Under the pieces are notes generated by a model. The model was not told the DNA's origin and searched no databases. It saw only the letters and a program-made list of their open reading frames with translations. Positions 23,973 through 32,496 of a stretch of 64,000 nucleotides of DNA are shown piece by piece. The stretch's first letter is position 1. Each line of letters starts with the position of its first letter. Source of the stretch: an uncultured Eubacteriales bacterium (GTDB lineage: Bacteria; Bacillota; Clostridia; Oscillospirales; Oscillospiraceae); assembly GCA_900545495.1 (NCBI GenBank), contig UQZJ01000003.1, positions 1-64,000 of the forward strand. The letters are read 5' to 3'. The position numbers and the translations under genes are program-made.

Positions 23973-25814
23973 TTGATCTTGGAAACGATACATTCTCCGG
24001 CGGACGTGAAGCGTCTGACCGAAAAACAAACAGAGCTGCTGTGCCTGGAGCTGCGGCAGTTTTTGGTAGAGCAGGTGTCCCGCACCGGCGGGCATCTTGC
24101 GTCCAATTTGGGTGCGGTGGAGCTTACGGTGGCTATCCACCGCGTTTTTGATACCTCCAAGGACAGGCTGGTGTTCGATGTGGGACACCAGTGCTACGTC
24201 CACAAGGCGCTGACGGGCCGGCAGGAGCTGTTCGGTACCCTGCGGCAGTTTGAGGGGCTTTCCGGGTTTCCCAAGCCCTATGAGAGCGTGCATGACGCCT
24301 TTGTGGCGGGACACGCCTCCAACTCGGTGTCCGTGGCGCTGGGCATGGCGCGGGCGCGGACGCTGCAGAACCAGTCGTACAGCGTGCTGGCGCTGATCGG
24401 TGACGGTGCGCTGGGCGGCGGGCTGAGCTTTGAGGGACTTAACGACGCGGGCGCCTCCGGCGAGCCGCTGATCGTGATCCTCAACGACAACGGTATGTCC
24501 ATCGACGCCAATGTGGGCGGTATGTCACGCCATCTGGCACAGATCCGGACAAAGGCGGGCTACTACGAATTCAAGAAGAAGTACAGGCGGGCACTGGACG
24601 GCAGCAAGGCCGGACAGAAGCTGTACGAGCTGAGCCACGATGTAAAAACGGCGCTGAAGAAGTCGCTGCTGCCGGTCAGCACCGTGTTTGAGGGTATGGG
24701 CTTTACCTACATGGGACCGGTGGACGGCCACGATGTACGGGGGCTGACCGATATGCTGCGGGCGGCAAAAGAACTGGACCGCCCTGTGCTGCTGCACGTG
24801 CATACGAAAAAGGGCAAGGGCTATGCTCCTGCCGAGCAGGAGCCGGAGAAATTCCACGGGGTATCCCCGTTCGATCCGGCCACCGGCAAGTCCGCGCCGC
24901 CGTCACCGTCCTTCTCCTCGGTGTTCGGGAGCGAGCTGGCGTCGCTGGCGTCCTCCGACCGGCGTATCTGCGCCATTACGGCGGCCATGGCGGACGGTAC
25001 GGGGCTGACGGCTTTTGCCAGAAACCATCCCCGGCGCTTTTTTGATGTTGGCATTGCGGAGGGACACGCGGTGGCCATGGCCGCGGGCATGGCCAAGCAG
25101 GGGCTGCTGCCGGTCTTCGCGGTATATGACAGCTTCCTCCAGCGTGGCTACGATATGCTGGTGCAGGATGTGTCACTGGACGATCTCCATGTGGTGCTGG
25201 CGGTGGATCGCACCGGTCTGGTGGGAGCGGACGGCGAAACGCACCACGGCTGCATCGACTATCTGTCCCAGATCCCCGGTATGACCATATTCTGTCCCGC
25301 CAGCTTTTCGGAGCTGCGGCATATGCTCCGCGCGGCGCTGTACGACTGCAAGGGGCCTGCGGCGATCCGCTATCCCCGGGGTGGTGAGGGCGCCTACCGC
25401 GAGGACTGCGGCGACGCGGCGGTATCGGTGCTGCGGCAGGGAACAGATGCGTGCATCGTCACCTACGGCGTGCTGGTGAATCAGGCGCTGGAGGCGGCGC
25501 AGCGTCTGGCCAACGAGGGTGTTGCGGTGCGCGTGGTGAAGCTGAACCGCGTGGCGCCGCTGGAATGGGATGCGGTATGCGGCGCGCTGGACGGCGCATC
25601 GCGTCTGGTGGTGCTGGAGGATCAGCTGCGGCAGGGCTGCGTGGGCCAGCGTCTGGCTGCCGCGCTGCTGGAGCGAAGCGCCGCGCCGGAGAGACTGCGG
25701 CTGCTGAACGCCGGAGAGCGGCTGCCCGCACAGGGCAGCGTACAACAGCTCTATCACGCGCTGGGGCTGGATGCCGCCGGTGTGACGGCTGCTGTCAGGG
25801 AGGTGCTGGCATGA
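23973..25814 (+). CDS. dxs: 1-deoxy-D-xylulose-5-phosphate synthase
   Basis: First enzyme of the MEP isoprenoid pathway: pyruvate plus glyceraldehyde-3-phosphate to DXP, TPP-dependent. 613 residues. Visible are FDVGHQCYVHKALTGR, the TPP/Mg site IGDGALGGG (usually GDGAMTAG), NDNGMSID, the central IAEGHAVAMAAGMA and DRTGLVGADGETHHG. The best start is TTG 23973 after AAGGGG; upstream frame lies inside oapA. It overlaps tlyA as ATGA. Linked to OLE/oapA, as in other Firmicutes. Confidence 0.95.
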   Translation: MILETIHSPADVKRLTEKQTELLCLELRQFLVEQVSRTGGHLASNLGAVELTVAIHRVFDTSKDRLVFDVGHQCYVHKALTGRQELFGTLRQFEGLSGFPKPYESVHDAFVAGHASNSVSVALGMARARTLQNQSYSVLALIGDGALGGGLSFEGLNDAGASGEPLIVILNDNGMSIDANVGGMSRHLAQIRTKAGYYEFKKKYRRALDGSKAGQKLYELSHDVKTALKKSLLPVSTVFEGMGFTYMGPVDGHDVRGLTDMLRAAKELDRPVLLHVHTKKGKGYAPAEQEPEKFHGVSPFDPATGKSAPPSPSFSSVFGSELASLASSDRRICAITAAMADGTGLTAFARNHPRRFFDVGIAEGHAVAMAAGMAKQGLLPVFAVYDSFLQRGYDMLVQDVSLDDLHVVLAVDRTGLVGADGETHHGCIDYLSQIPGMTIFCPASFSELRHMLRAALYDCKGPAAIRYPRGGEGAYREDCGDAAVSVLRQGTDACIVTYGVLVNQALEAAQRLANEGVAVRVVKLNRVAPLEWDAVCGALDGASRLVVLEDQLRQGCVGQRLAAALLERSAAPERLRLLNAGERLPAQGSVQQLYHALGLDAAGVTAAVREVLA

Positions 25815-26629
25815 GTAAAAAAGTAAGATTGGATGTGCTTTTGGTGGAGCGCGGCCTGCTGGACAGCCGCCAGAAGGCACAGGCAAATATTATGGCGGGG
25901 CTTATCTTCGTCAACGGACAGCGGGTGGACAAGCCCGGTACCGCCGTGGCGGAGGACGCACCTGTGGAGGTGCGCGGCCACGCGCTGCCCTACGTCAGCC
26001 GCGGCGGATTGAAGCTGGAAAAGGCCATGAAGACCTTTCCTATTACGCTGACAGGAAAGACCTGCGCCGACATCGGCGCCTCCACCGGCGGCTTTACCGA
26101 CTGCATGCTGCAAAACGGCGCCTCCAAGGTCTATGCCGTGGACGTGGGGTATGGTCAGTTGGACTGGAAGCTCCGCAGCGACCCCAGGGTGGTGTGTCTG
26201 GAGCGCACCAACGCCCGGTATCTGGATCATGAGCAGATCCCGGATGAGCTGGATTTTACGTCCATCGACGTGTCATTCATCTCTCTGAAGCTGATCTTCC
26301 CAGCGTTGTACGGTCTGCTGCGTCAGGGCGGCGAGATCGCCTGCCTTATCAAGCCGCAGTTTGAAGCAGGACGGGAAAAGGTGGGGAAGAAGGGGGTCGT
26401 CCGCGACCCGAAGGTGCATCTGGAGGTGCTGGAAAACTTCCTGAACCATGCGAAGGATAATCACTTTACAGTGCTTGGTATCACATATTCGCCGATCCGC
26501 GGACCGGAGGGGAATATCGAGTATCTGGGCTATCTGCGAAAAAGCGAGGAGCCGGACTGTATCCCCGACCTGACCGCGCTGGTGGATGCCTCCCATGAGG
26601 AACTGAAAGAGAGAAGGGACAACGAATGA
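25811..26629 (+). CDS. tlyA: TlyA/FtsJ-type rRNA methyltransferase
   Basis: 272 residues. An N-terminal S4 RNA-binding domain (RLDVLLVERGLLDSRQKAQANIMAG) precedes a Rossmann methyltransferase domain with the SAM motif CADIGASTGGFTDCML and the catalytic-region sequences SIDVSFISLKLI and LIKPQFEAGRE. TlyA enzymes 2'-O-methylate rRNA cytidines; the Firmicutes homologue YqxC sits in the same dxs-nadK-argR-recN order. ATG overlaps the dxs stop (ATGA) and its own stop overlaps nadK (ATGA). Confidence 0.92.
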   Translation: MSKKVRLDVLLVERGLLDSRQKAQANIMAGLIFVNGQRVDKPGTAVAEDAPVEVRGHALPYVSRGGLKLEKAMKTFPITLTGKTCADIGASTGGFTDCMLQNGASKVYAVDVGYGQLDWKLRSDPRVVCLERTNARYLDHEQIPDELDFTSIDVSFISLKLIFPALYGLLRQGGEIACLIKPQFEAGREKVGKKGVVRDPKVHLEVLENFLNHAKDNHFTVLGITYSPIRGPEGNIEYLGYLRKSEEPDCIPDLTALVDASHEELKERRDNE

Positions 26630-27504
26630 AACGAGTGATCCTCTGCCCGAATCCCTATCGGGACGATGAACTGACGGTGGCCAAGCGCTCCCGTGAGATA
26701 TTGGAGCATATCGGCTTTGAAACGGTGGTGTGTCTGCCCTTCAACCGGGAGGGCTACGGCGACCAGCTGGGGGTGCCGATCCGGCAATTACAGCAGGAGA
26801 TCAAGCGGGCCGATCTGCTCATCGCCTTCGGCGGCGATGGCACCATCCTGCATCTGGCGCGCACGGTGGCGCTGCACAACGTACCGGTGCTGGGCATCAA
26901 TCTGGGCAGCCTCGGCTTTATGTCAGAGCTGGAACCCAACGAGCTGGAGCGGCTCAATGATTTGAAAAGCTGGAATTTCTCCGTGGAGTCCCGGATGATG
27001 CTGGATGTGACGGTGCTGCGGGAGGGAAAGCCGGCATACAACAACATTGCCCTGAACGACGCGGTGGTGTCCAAGGGATCTGTGGCGCGGGTGGTACGGC
27101 TGGATGTGTCCACAGAGGAGGGACGGCTGACGAAGATCACCGGCGACGGCGGTATCGTCTCCACGCCCACCGGCTCCACCGGCTACTCCATGGCGGCGGG
27201 CGGCCCCATCGTGGAGCCTACGGCGCGGAATCTGCTGCTGACGCCTATCTGCCCCCACTCCACACGGGCCAGCAGCTATGTGCTGTCGCCGGATCACACC
27301 ATTACCATCGAGGCGGCGGACGCCAACCGGAAATTCGTCTACCTCTCCGTGGACGGCGGCAAGGCATTCTCCCTGAAAAACGGGGACAAGGTGCGGGTAC
27401 GGCAGTCCAAATTCACCACGAAGCTGGTGCGGCTCTCCAAGAAGAGCTTCTGCGAGATACTGGATTCAAAAATGGGAATGGAGGCAGCCAAGCATGAAGA
27501 ATGA
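26626..27504 (+). CDS. nadK: NAD kinase
   Basis: Phosphorylates NAD to NADP. 292 residues, with the signature FGGDGTILHLAR, the substrate motif LNDAVVSKG and GDGGIVSTPTGSTGYSMAAGGP. It starts at ATG 26626 within the tlyA stop and overlaps argR by 11 bases, in an unbroken five-gene coupled operon. Confidence 0.95.
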   Translation: MKRVILCPNPYRDDELTVAKRSREILEHIGFETVVCLPFNREGYGDQLGVPIRQLQQEIKRADLLIAFGGDGTILHLARTVALHNVPVLGINLGSLGFMSELEPNELERLNDLKSWNFSVESRMMLDVTVLREGKPAYNNIALNDAVVSKGSVARVVRLDVSTEEGRLTKITGDGGIVSTPTGSTGYSMAAGGPIVEPTARNLLLTPICPHSTRASSYVLSPDHTITIEAADANRKFVYLSVDGGKAFSLKNGDKVRVRQSKFTTKLVRLSKKSFCEILDSKMGMEAAKHEE

Positions 27505-27946
27505 CCGTCAAGCCATCCTGCTGGAGATCATCGAGCAGGAGGCCGTGGAGACGCAGGAGCAGCTGCTGCGCCTGCTGGCGGAGCGCGGTGTGAAATGTAC
27601 GCAGGCCACCGTTTCCCGTGACATCAAGCAGCTCCATCTGGTGAAGGAGCCCACCGGGCATGGGCGCTACCGCTACGCCGTGTCCGTGCAGAAAACGAAG
27701 CTGAACTTTGCCGAGAAGCTGCGTACGATCTTCCGGGAGTGCGTGCTGTCAGTGGCGTCGGCGCAGAATCTGGTGGTGCTGAAGACCATCGAGGGTATGG
27801 CGCAGGGCGCGGCCTTTGCGCTGGACAATATGGCGGAGACGGACATCGTGGGGACGCTGGCAGGCGACGACACCATTCTGCTGGTGTTCCATGACAACAT
27901 CCGCGCCGTGGATTTCTGCGAGCAGGTCAAGCAGATGCTCCGATAA
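27494..27946 (+). CDS. argR: Arginine repressor
   Basis: 150 residues. N-terminal winged helix (ILLEIIEQEAVETQEQLLRLLAERG, then TQATVSRDIKQLHLVK, the recognition element) and C-terminal arginine-binding hexamerisation domain with GDDTILLVF. It regulates arginine metabolism as an L-arginine-dependent hexamer. The gene starts inside the 3' end of nadK. Confidence 0.94.
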   Translation: MKNDRQAILLEIIEQEAVETQEQLLRLLAERGVKCTQATVSRDIKQLHLVKEPTGHGRYRYAVSVQKTKLNFAEKLRTIFRECVLSVASAQNLVVLKTIEGMAQGAAFALDNMAETDIVGTLAGDDTILLVFHDNIRAVDFCEQVKQMLR

Positions 27947-27967
27947 GGAGCGAGGGAGGAGAACGCC

Positions 27968-29644
27968 ATGCTGGAAGTGCTCCATATTGAGAATATCGCC
28001 ATCATCGAGGAGGCGGACATCCGGTTTGAGCCGGGCTTCAACGCCCTGACCGGCGAAACGGGCGCGGGTAAGTCCATCGTCATCGACGCCCTTGGCGCCG
28101 TGCTGGGGCAGCGCGCCAGCCGCGAGCTGATCCGTACAGGTATGGACAAGGCCTTTGTCAGCGCCGTGTTCTCCGGCGTGGACGCCTCTGTGCCGGAGGC
28201 GCTGGGCATCACCCCGGAGGAGGACGGCTCACTGCTGCTGCAGCGGGAGATCCACGGCGACGGAAAAAACGCCTGCCGGGTGAACGGGCGGCCTGTGACG
28301 GTGGGACAGCTGAAAATACTGGGCAGCCGCCTGCTGAATATCCACGGCCAGCACGACGGCCAGCAGCTTTTGGACGAGGAGCAGCATCTGCTGCTTCTGG
28401 ACAGCTTCGGAAAGCTGGAAACACTTATCAATGCGTATGCTGAAAAGTATAAAGACTTTACAGATATACAGAAGAAGATACAGTCGCTGGAAATGGACGA
28501 ATCGGAAAAGGCCCGCCGGGTAGACACCCTGACGTACCAGATCGGCGAGCTGGAGCGGGCGCAGCTCCGGGCCGGTGAGGAGGAGGAGCTTTCCGCCCGC
28601 CGCAATCTGCTGCGCAACGCGGAGAAGTTTATCTCCGCCGTCTCCGAGGCGGATTACGCTATGAACGGTGACGACGGCGGCGACGGTGCATTGGGACTTC
28701 TGCGCCGGGCGCAGGACGCCGTTGGCGCGGTGCGCCATCTGGACGAGGACTACGCCAAGCTCTATGAGCGCATAGTGGCACTGTACAGCGAGGCCTATGA
28801 TGTGGCGGCCACCATCGAGGACAAGCGGGAGGGCTTCGACTTCTCGCCCCACGAGCTGGACGATGTGGAGAGCCGCATGGATCAGCTGTACCGTCTGAAA
28901 AAGAAGTACGGCCCCAGTGTGGAGGATATGCTGGCCTATCTGGAGCGCTGCCGCGCCGAGCTGGAGCAGATCGAGTATGCCGGCGATACACTGGCCCGTC
29001 TGGAGCAGGCGCGCGGCAAGGCGGAAAAGGCCGCTATGACCGCCGCACAGCAGCTCTCCGAGGGGCGGCGGCAGGCGGCGGAGCGGCTGTCCGGCCAGAT
29101 ACTGGACGAGCTGCGGCAGCTGGACATGGGCAAGATCCGCTTCACCGTGGATATCGCGGAAAAACCGCTGAGTGCCGACGGTATCGATCAGGTGCGGTTT
29201 TTGATGTCCGCCAACGTGGGCGAGGAGCTGCGCCCCATCCACAAGATCGCCTCCGGCGGCGAGTTGGCCCGCATCATGCTGGCCATGAAGAATGTCCTGT
29301 CGGAGCAGGACATGGTGGGGACGATGGTGTTCGACGAGGTGGATACCGGCGTCAGCGGCCGCGCCGCCCAGAAGGTAGCGGAGAAGATGGCTCGCGTCAG
29401 CCGCCGCAAGCAGGTGCTGTGCGTGACTCATCTGCCCCAGCTGGCGGCCATGGCGGATGTACATTTCTCCGTGGAAAAGGGCGAGAAGAACGGCCGCACC
29501 TATACGGCGGTGCGGCGGCTGGACAGGGAGCAGCGGCGGCAGGAGCTGACGCGGCTCACCGGCGGCAGCCATGTGTCCCAGACCATGCTGGATGGTGCGG
29601 AGGAGCTGCTGGTGGAGGCGGAAAAGTTCCGCGCTGCCCTGTGA
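27968..29644 (+). CDS. recN: DNA repair protein RecN
   Basis: SMC-like ATPase acting early in double-strand-break repair. 558 residues. Walker A GETGAGKSIVIDAL near the N-terminus, a coiled-coil middle, the ABC signature IASGGELARIMLA and Walker B TMVFDEVDTGVSG near the C-terminus. RBS GGGAGGAG. Last gene of the dxs-recN operon; the T-box tyrS promoter follows. Confidence 0.95.
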   Translation: MLEVLHIENIAIIEEADIRFEPGFNALTGETGAGKSIVIDALGAVLGQRASRELIRTGMDKAFVSAVFSGVDASVPEALGITPEEDGSLLLQREIHGDGKNACRVNGRPVTVGQLKILGSRLLNIHGQHDGQQLLDEEQHLLLLDSFGKLETLINAYAEKYKDFTDIQKKIQSLEMDESEKARRVDTLTYQIGELERAQLRAGEEEELSARRNLLRNAEKFISAVSEADYAMNGDDGGDGALGLLRRAQDAVGAVRHLDEDYAKLYERIVALYSEAYDVAATIEDKREGFDFSPHELDDVESRMDQLYRLKKKYGPSVEDMLAYLERCRAELEQIEYAGDTLARLEQARGKAEKAAMTAAQQLSEGRRQAAERLSGQILDELRQLDMGKIRFTVDIAEKPLSADGIDQVRFLMSANVGEELRPIHKIASGGELARIMLAMKNVLSEQDMVGTMVFDEVDTGVSGRAAQKVAEKMARVSRRKQVLCVTHLPQLAAMADVHFSVEKGEKNGRTYTAVRRLDREQRRQELTRLTGGSHVSQTMLDGAEELLVEAEKFRAAL

Positions 29645-29678
29645 CCGAGGGTAAATTGTCGTGATTGGGAAATAATAG

Positions 29679-29706
29679 TTGACAAGCGGATTTTTTCTGC
29701 TAAAAT
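29679..29706 (+). promoter_or_regulatory. Promoter of the T-box/tyrS transcript
   Basis: TTGACA (29679-29684), a 16-base spacer and TAAAAT (29701-29706). Confidence 0.8.
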
Positions 29707-29724
29707 GGTTTCAACTTCATAGTG

Positions 29725-29992
29725 CAACAGCGATGAAGGGAAGAAGTAGCATATCTCAGCGCCTGCAAAGAGAACCTCCGGTCGGTGGAAGGAGGAGAGG
29801 GCGGGATCTGCGAATACATCCCGGAGCAGCCTCCTGAAGCCGTGCTGACGGCGCGTAGGGATGTGTCGGGTTCGCCCGTTACAGCGATAGGGTGTGTCAG
29901 CACCCGACGAGGCCGTGTCCGCGAGGGCGCGGTGAATATGAGGTGGTACCGCGATTTGATCGCCCTCTGTCGACAGGCAGGGGGCGTTTTTT
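29725..29992 (+). promoter_or_regulatory. T-box leader, tyrosine specifier
   Basis: The T-box sequence AGGTGGTACCGCG (29941-29953) ends with a terminator (CGCCC... / ...GGGCG then TTTTTT, 29961-29992). The stem I region contains the specifier GAATACATC with TAC (29815-29817), a tyrosine codon. The variable base of the TGGN bulge is T, matching the A discriminator of tRNA(Tyr). Uncharged tRNA(Tyr) should stabilise the antiterminator and switch on tyrS. Confidence 0.93.
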
Positions 29993-30045
29993 CATCCCCC
30001 TGCACAGGAAATGATACGAATAACAATGGAAAGGAAATGAAAAAC

Positions 30046-31272
30046 ATGGGAATTTATGAAGAACTGGTGGCACGCGGCCTGATCGCGCAGGTCACCAACG
30101 AGGATGAGATCCGCGAGATGATCAACAACGGCAAGGCCACGTTCTACATCGGCTTTGACTGCACGGCGGACTCTTTGACGGCTGGACATTTCATGGCTCT
30201 GACCCTGATGAAGCGTCTGCAAATGGCTGGTAACAAGCCCATCGCCCTGATCGGAGGCGGCACCACCATGATCGGCGACCCCTCCGGCCGTACGGATATG
30301 CGGAAGATGCTCACCAAGGAGGACATCGACCACAACGCCGAGTGCTTCAAACGCCAGATGGAGCGGTTTATCGACTTCGGAGAGGGTAAGGCCATCATGC
30401 TCAACAACGCTGACTGGCTGCTGAAGCTGAACTATGTGGACCTGCTGCGAGAGGTGGGCGCGTGCTTCTCTGTGAACAATATGCTCCGCGCCGAGTGCTA
30501 CAAGCAGCGCATGGAGAAAGGTCTGAGCTTCCTGGAGTTCAACTATATGATCATGCAGAGCTATGACTTCTACTATATGTTCCAGCACAACGGCTGCAAT
30601 ATGCAGTTCGGCGGCAACGACCAGTGGAGCAATATGCTGGGCGGCACGGAGCTGATCCGCCGCAAGCTGGGCAAGGACGCCCACGCCATGACCATTACCC
30701 TGCTGACGGATTCTCAGGGCAATAAGATGGGTAAGACCGCCGGCAACGCCGTGTGGCTGGATCCCAACAAGACCAGCCCCTTCGAGTTCTATCAGTACTG
30801 GCGCAACATCGACGACGCCGACGTGCTCAAGTGCATCCGGATGCTGACCTTCCTGCCGCTGGAGCAGATCGACGCCATGGCCGACTGGGAGGGCGCTAAG
30901 CTCAACGAGGCCAAGGACATTCTGGCCTATGAGCTGACCAAGCTGGTCCACGGTGAGGACGAGGCGGAAAAGGCTCGTCAGGCCTCCAAGGCGCTGTTCT
31001 CCGGCGCCGGTGATACCGAGCATATGCCCACCACTGAGCTGACCAACGATGACTTCGGCGGCGGCGCTATTGACGTGCTGACGCTGCTGGTCAAGTGCGG
31101 TCTGGCTGCCTCCAAGGGTGAGGCCCGCCGGCTGGTGCAGCAGGGCGGCGTAACGGTCAACGACGAGAAGGTGTCCGCCATCGAGGCGACCTTCGGCTGT
31201 GAGCAGTTCACCGGCGACGGCGTCATCATCAAGAAGGGCAAGAAGGTGTTCCACAGGGCTGTTCTGGTGTAA
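30046..31272 (+). CDS. tyrS: Tyrosine-tRNA ligase
   Basis: 408 residues. Class I synthetase fold with FYIGFDCTADSLTAGHFM (HIGH-like), the Tyr-binding NYMIMQSYDFYYMF and FGGNDQWSNMLGG, the KMSKS-like loop KMGKTAGNAVWL, and a C-terminal S4-like domain (GLAASKGEARRLVQQGGVTVND). ATG 30046 lies ten bases after AAGGA; ATG 30037 directly abuts the RBS. Controlled by the tyrosine T-box. Confidence 0.96.
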   Translation: MGIYEELVARGLIAQVTNEDEIREMINNGKATFYIGFDCTADSLTAGHFMALTLMKRLQMAGNKPIALIGGGTTMIGDPSGRTDMRKMLTKEDIDHNAECFKRQMERFIDFGEGKAIMLNNADWLLKLNYVDLLREVGACFSVNNMLRAECYKQRMEKGLSFLEFNYMIMQSYDFYYMFQHNGCNMQFGGNDQWSNMLGGTELIRRKLGKDAHAMTITLLTDSQGNKMGKTAGNAVWLDPNKTSPFEFYQYWRNIDDADVLKCIRMLTFLPLEQIDAMADWEGAKLNEAKDILAYELTKLVHGEDEAEKARQASKALFSGAGDTEHMPTTELTNDDFGGGAIDVLTLLVKCGLAASKGEARRLVQQGGVTVNDEKVSAIEATFGCEQFTGDGVIIKKGKKVFHRAVLV

Positions 31273-31305
31273 GAGGCTCTCCCACATAATAGCTTTTACC
31301 GTCCC

Positions 31306-31334
31306 AAGGGGCCGCGGCAGTGCCGCGGCCCCTT
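31306..31334. terminator. Hairpin after tyrS
   Basis: 14-bp perfect stem AAGGGGCCGCGGCA / TGCCGCGGCCCCTT with one loop base between the arms as drawn. No good U tract follows, so its efficiency is uncertain. Confidence 0.55.
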
Positions 31335-31373
31335 GACACATCGGAATGATGACGCGCTCCCGCAGAAAAGGAG

Positions 31374-31402
31374 TTGAACGCGGCAGGATTTTATATTATA
31401 AT
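31374..31402 (+). promoter_or_regulatory. Promoter of queA
   Basis: TTGAAC (31374-31379), a 17-base spacer and TATAAT (31397-31402). Confidence 0.78.
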
Positions 31403-31438
31403 AAATCATTATTACTTTAGAAAATGAGAGATGTACAG

Positions 31439-32464
31439 ATGAAGACCCATGATTTCTATTTTGACCTGCCGCCGGAGCTGATCGCACAGACCCCTATCGC
31501 GCAGCGGGACGCCTCCCGGCTGCTGGTGCTGGATAAGACCACCGGCGCCACGGAGCACCGGCATTTCTTCGACCTGCCGGAGTATCTGCATCCCGGCGAC
31601 TGCCTGATCCTCAACAATTCCAGAGTGCTGCCCGCCCGCCTGCTGGGACACCGCGTACCGGGCGGCGGCGCCTGTGAGATCCTGCTGCTCATCGACCGGG
31701 GCGACAACGTGTGGGAATGCCTTGTCCGTCCGGGCAAGAAGCTGCGCAAGGGCGCGAAGGTGTCCTTCGGCGACGGTGAGCTGACGGCAGAGATCGCGGA
31801 GGAACTGCCGGATGGCAACCGGCTGGTGAGGTTTTTCTACGAGGGTATTTTTCTGGAGGTGCTGGATCGACTGGGCAAGATGCCGCTGCCGCCTTACATC
31901 AAGGAGGAATTACAGGATCGGGAGCGCTATCAGACCGTCTACTCCAAGGTGAACGGCTCTGCCGCCGCCCCCACTGCGGGACTGCATTTCACACCGGAGC
32001 TGCTGGAGAAGATCCGGCAGATGGGTGTAAAGGTCGGATACGTTACACTCCATGTGGGACTTGGCACCTTCCGCCCTGTGAAGGAGGAGGAGATCACCGA
32101 CCACGCCATGCACAGCGAATACTGTGTCATCTCGCAGGAGACGGCAGACCTTATCAACGAGACGAAGAAAAACGGCGGCAGGGTCATCTGCGTGGGTACC
32201 ACAAGCTGCCGCACCGTGGAGTCGCAGGCGGCGGAGGACGGCACCATGCGGGCCTGTGCCGGTTGGACGGATATCTTCATCTATCCCGGCTATCGCTTTA
32301 AGGTCATGGACGCGCTGGTCACCAATTTCCACCTGCCGGAGTCCACGCTCATCATGCTGGTATCGGCGCTGGCGGGACGGGAGCACGTGCTGTCCGCCTA
32401 CAAGGAGGCGGTGGAGCAGCGCTACCGCTTTTTCTCCTTCGGCGACGCGATGTTTATCCACTGA
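31439..32464 (+). CDS. queA: S-adenosylmethionine:tRNA ribosyltransferase-isomerase
   Basis: Penultimate step of queuosine synthesis, adding the cyclopentene ring from SAM to preQ1 in tRNA. 341 residues, the usual length. Motifs: FYFDLPPELIAQTP, LILNNSRVLPARL, YSKVNGSAAAPTAGLHFT, VGLGTFRPV and TNFHLPESTLIMLVSA. ATG 31439 (MKTHDFYFDL) matches the conserved family start; ATG 31424 would add five residues. Near tgt, the preceding queuosine step. Confidence 0.95.
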   Translation: MKTHDFYFDLPPELIAQTPIAQRDASRLLVLDKTTGATEHRHFFDLPEYLHPGDCLILNNSRVLPARLLGHRVPGGGACEILLLIDRGDNVWECLVRPGKKLRKGAKVSFGDGELTAEIAEELPDGNRLVRFFYEGIFLEVLDRLGKMPLPPYIKEELQDRERYQTVYSKVNGSAAAPTAGLHFTPELLEKIRQMGVKVGYVTLHVGLGTFRPVKEEEITDHAMHSEYCVISQETADLINETKKNGGRVICVGTTSCRTVESQAAEDGTMRACAGWTDIFIYPGYRFKVMDALVTNFHLPESTLIMLVSALAGREHVLSAYKEAVEQRYRFFSFGDAMFIH

Positions 32465-32496
32465 GCGCAAAACATAAAATATAAGGGGGGACGCGG

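Noticed and set aside
28229..29572. A 447-codon frame opposite recN
   Set aside because: Shadow of recN; no start signal.
31335..31438. preQ1 riboswitch before queA
   Set aside because: The leader between the promoter and queA is about 30 bases and lacks the conserved preQ1 aptamer sequence.
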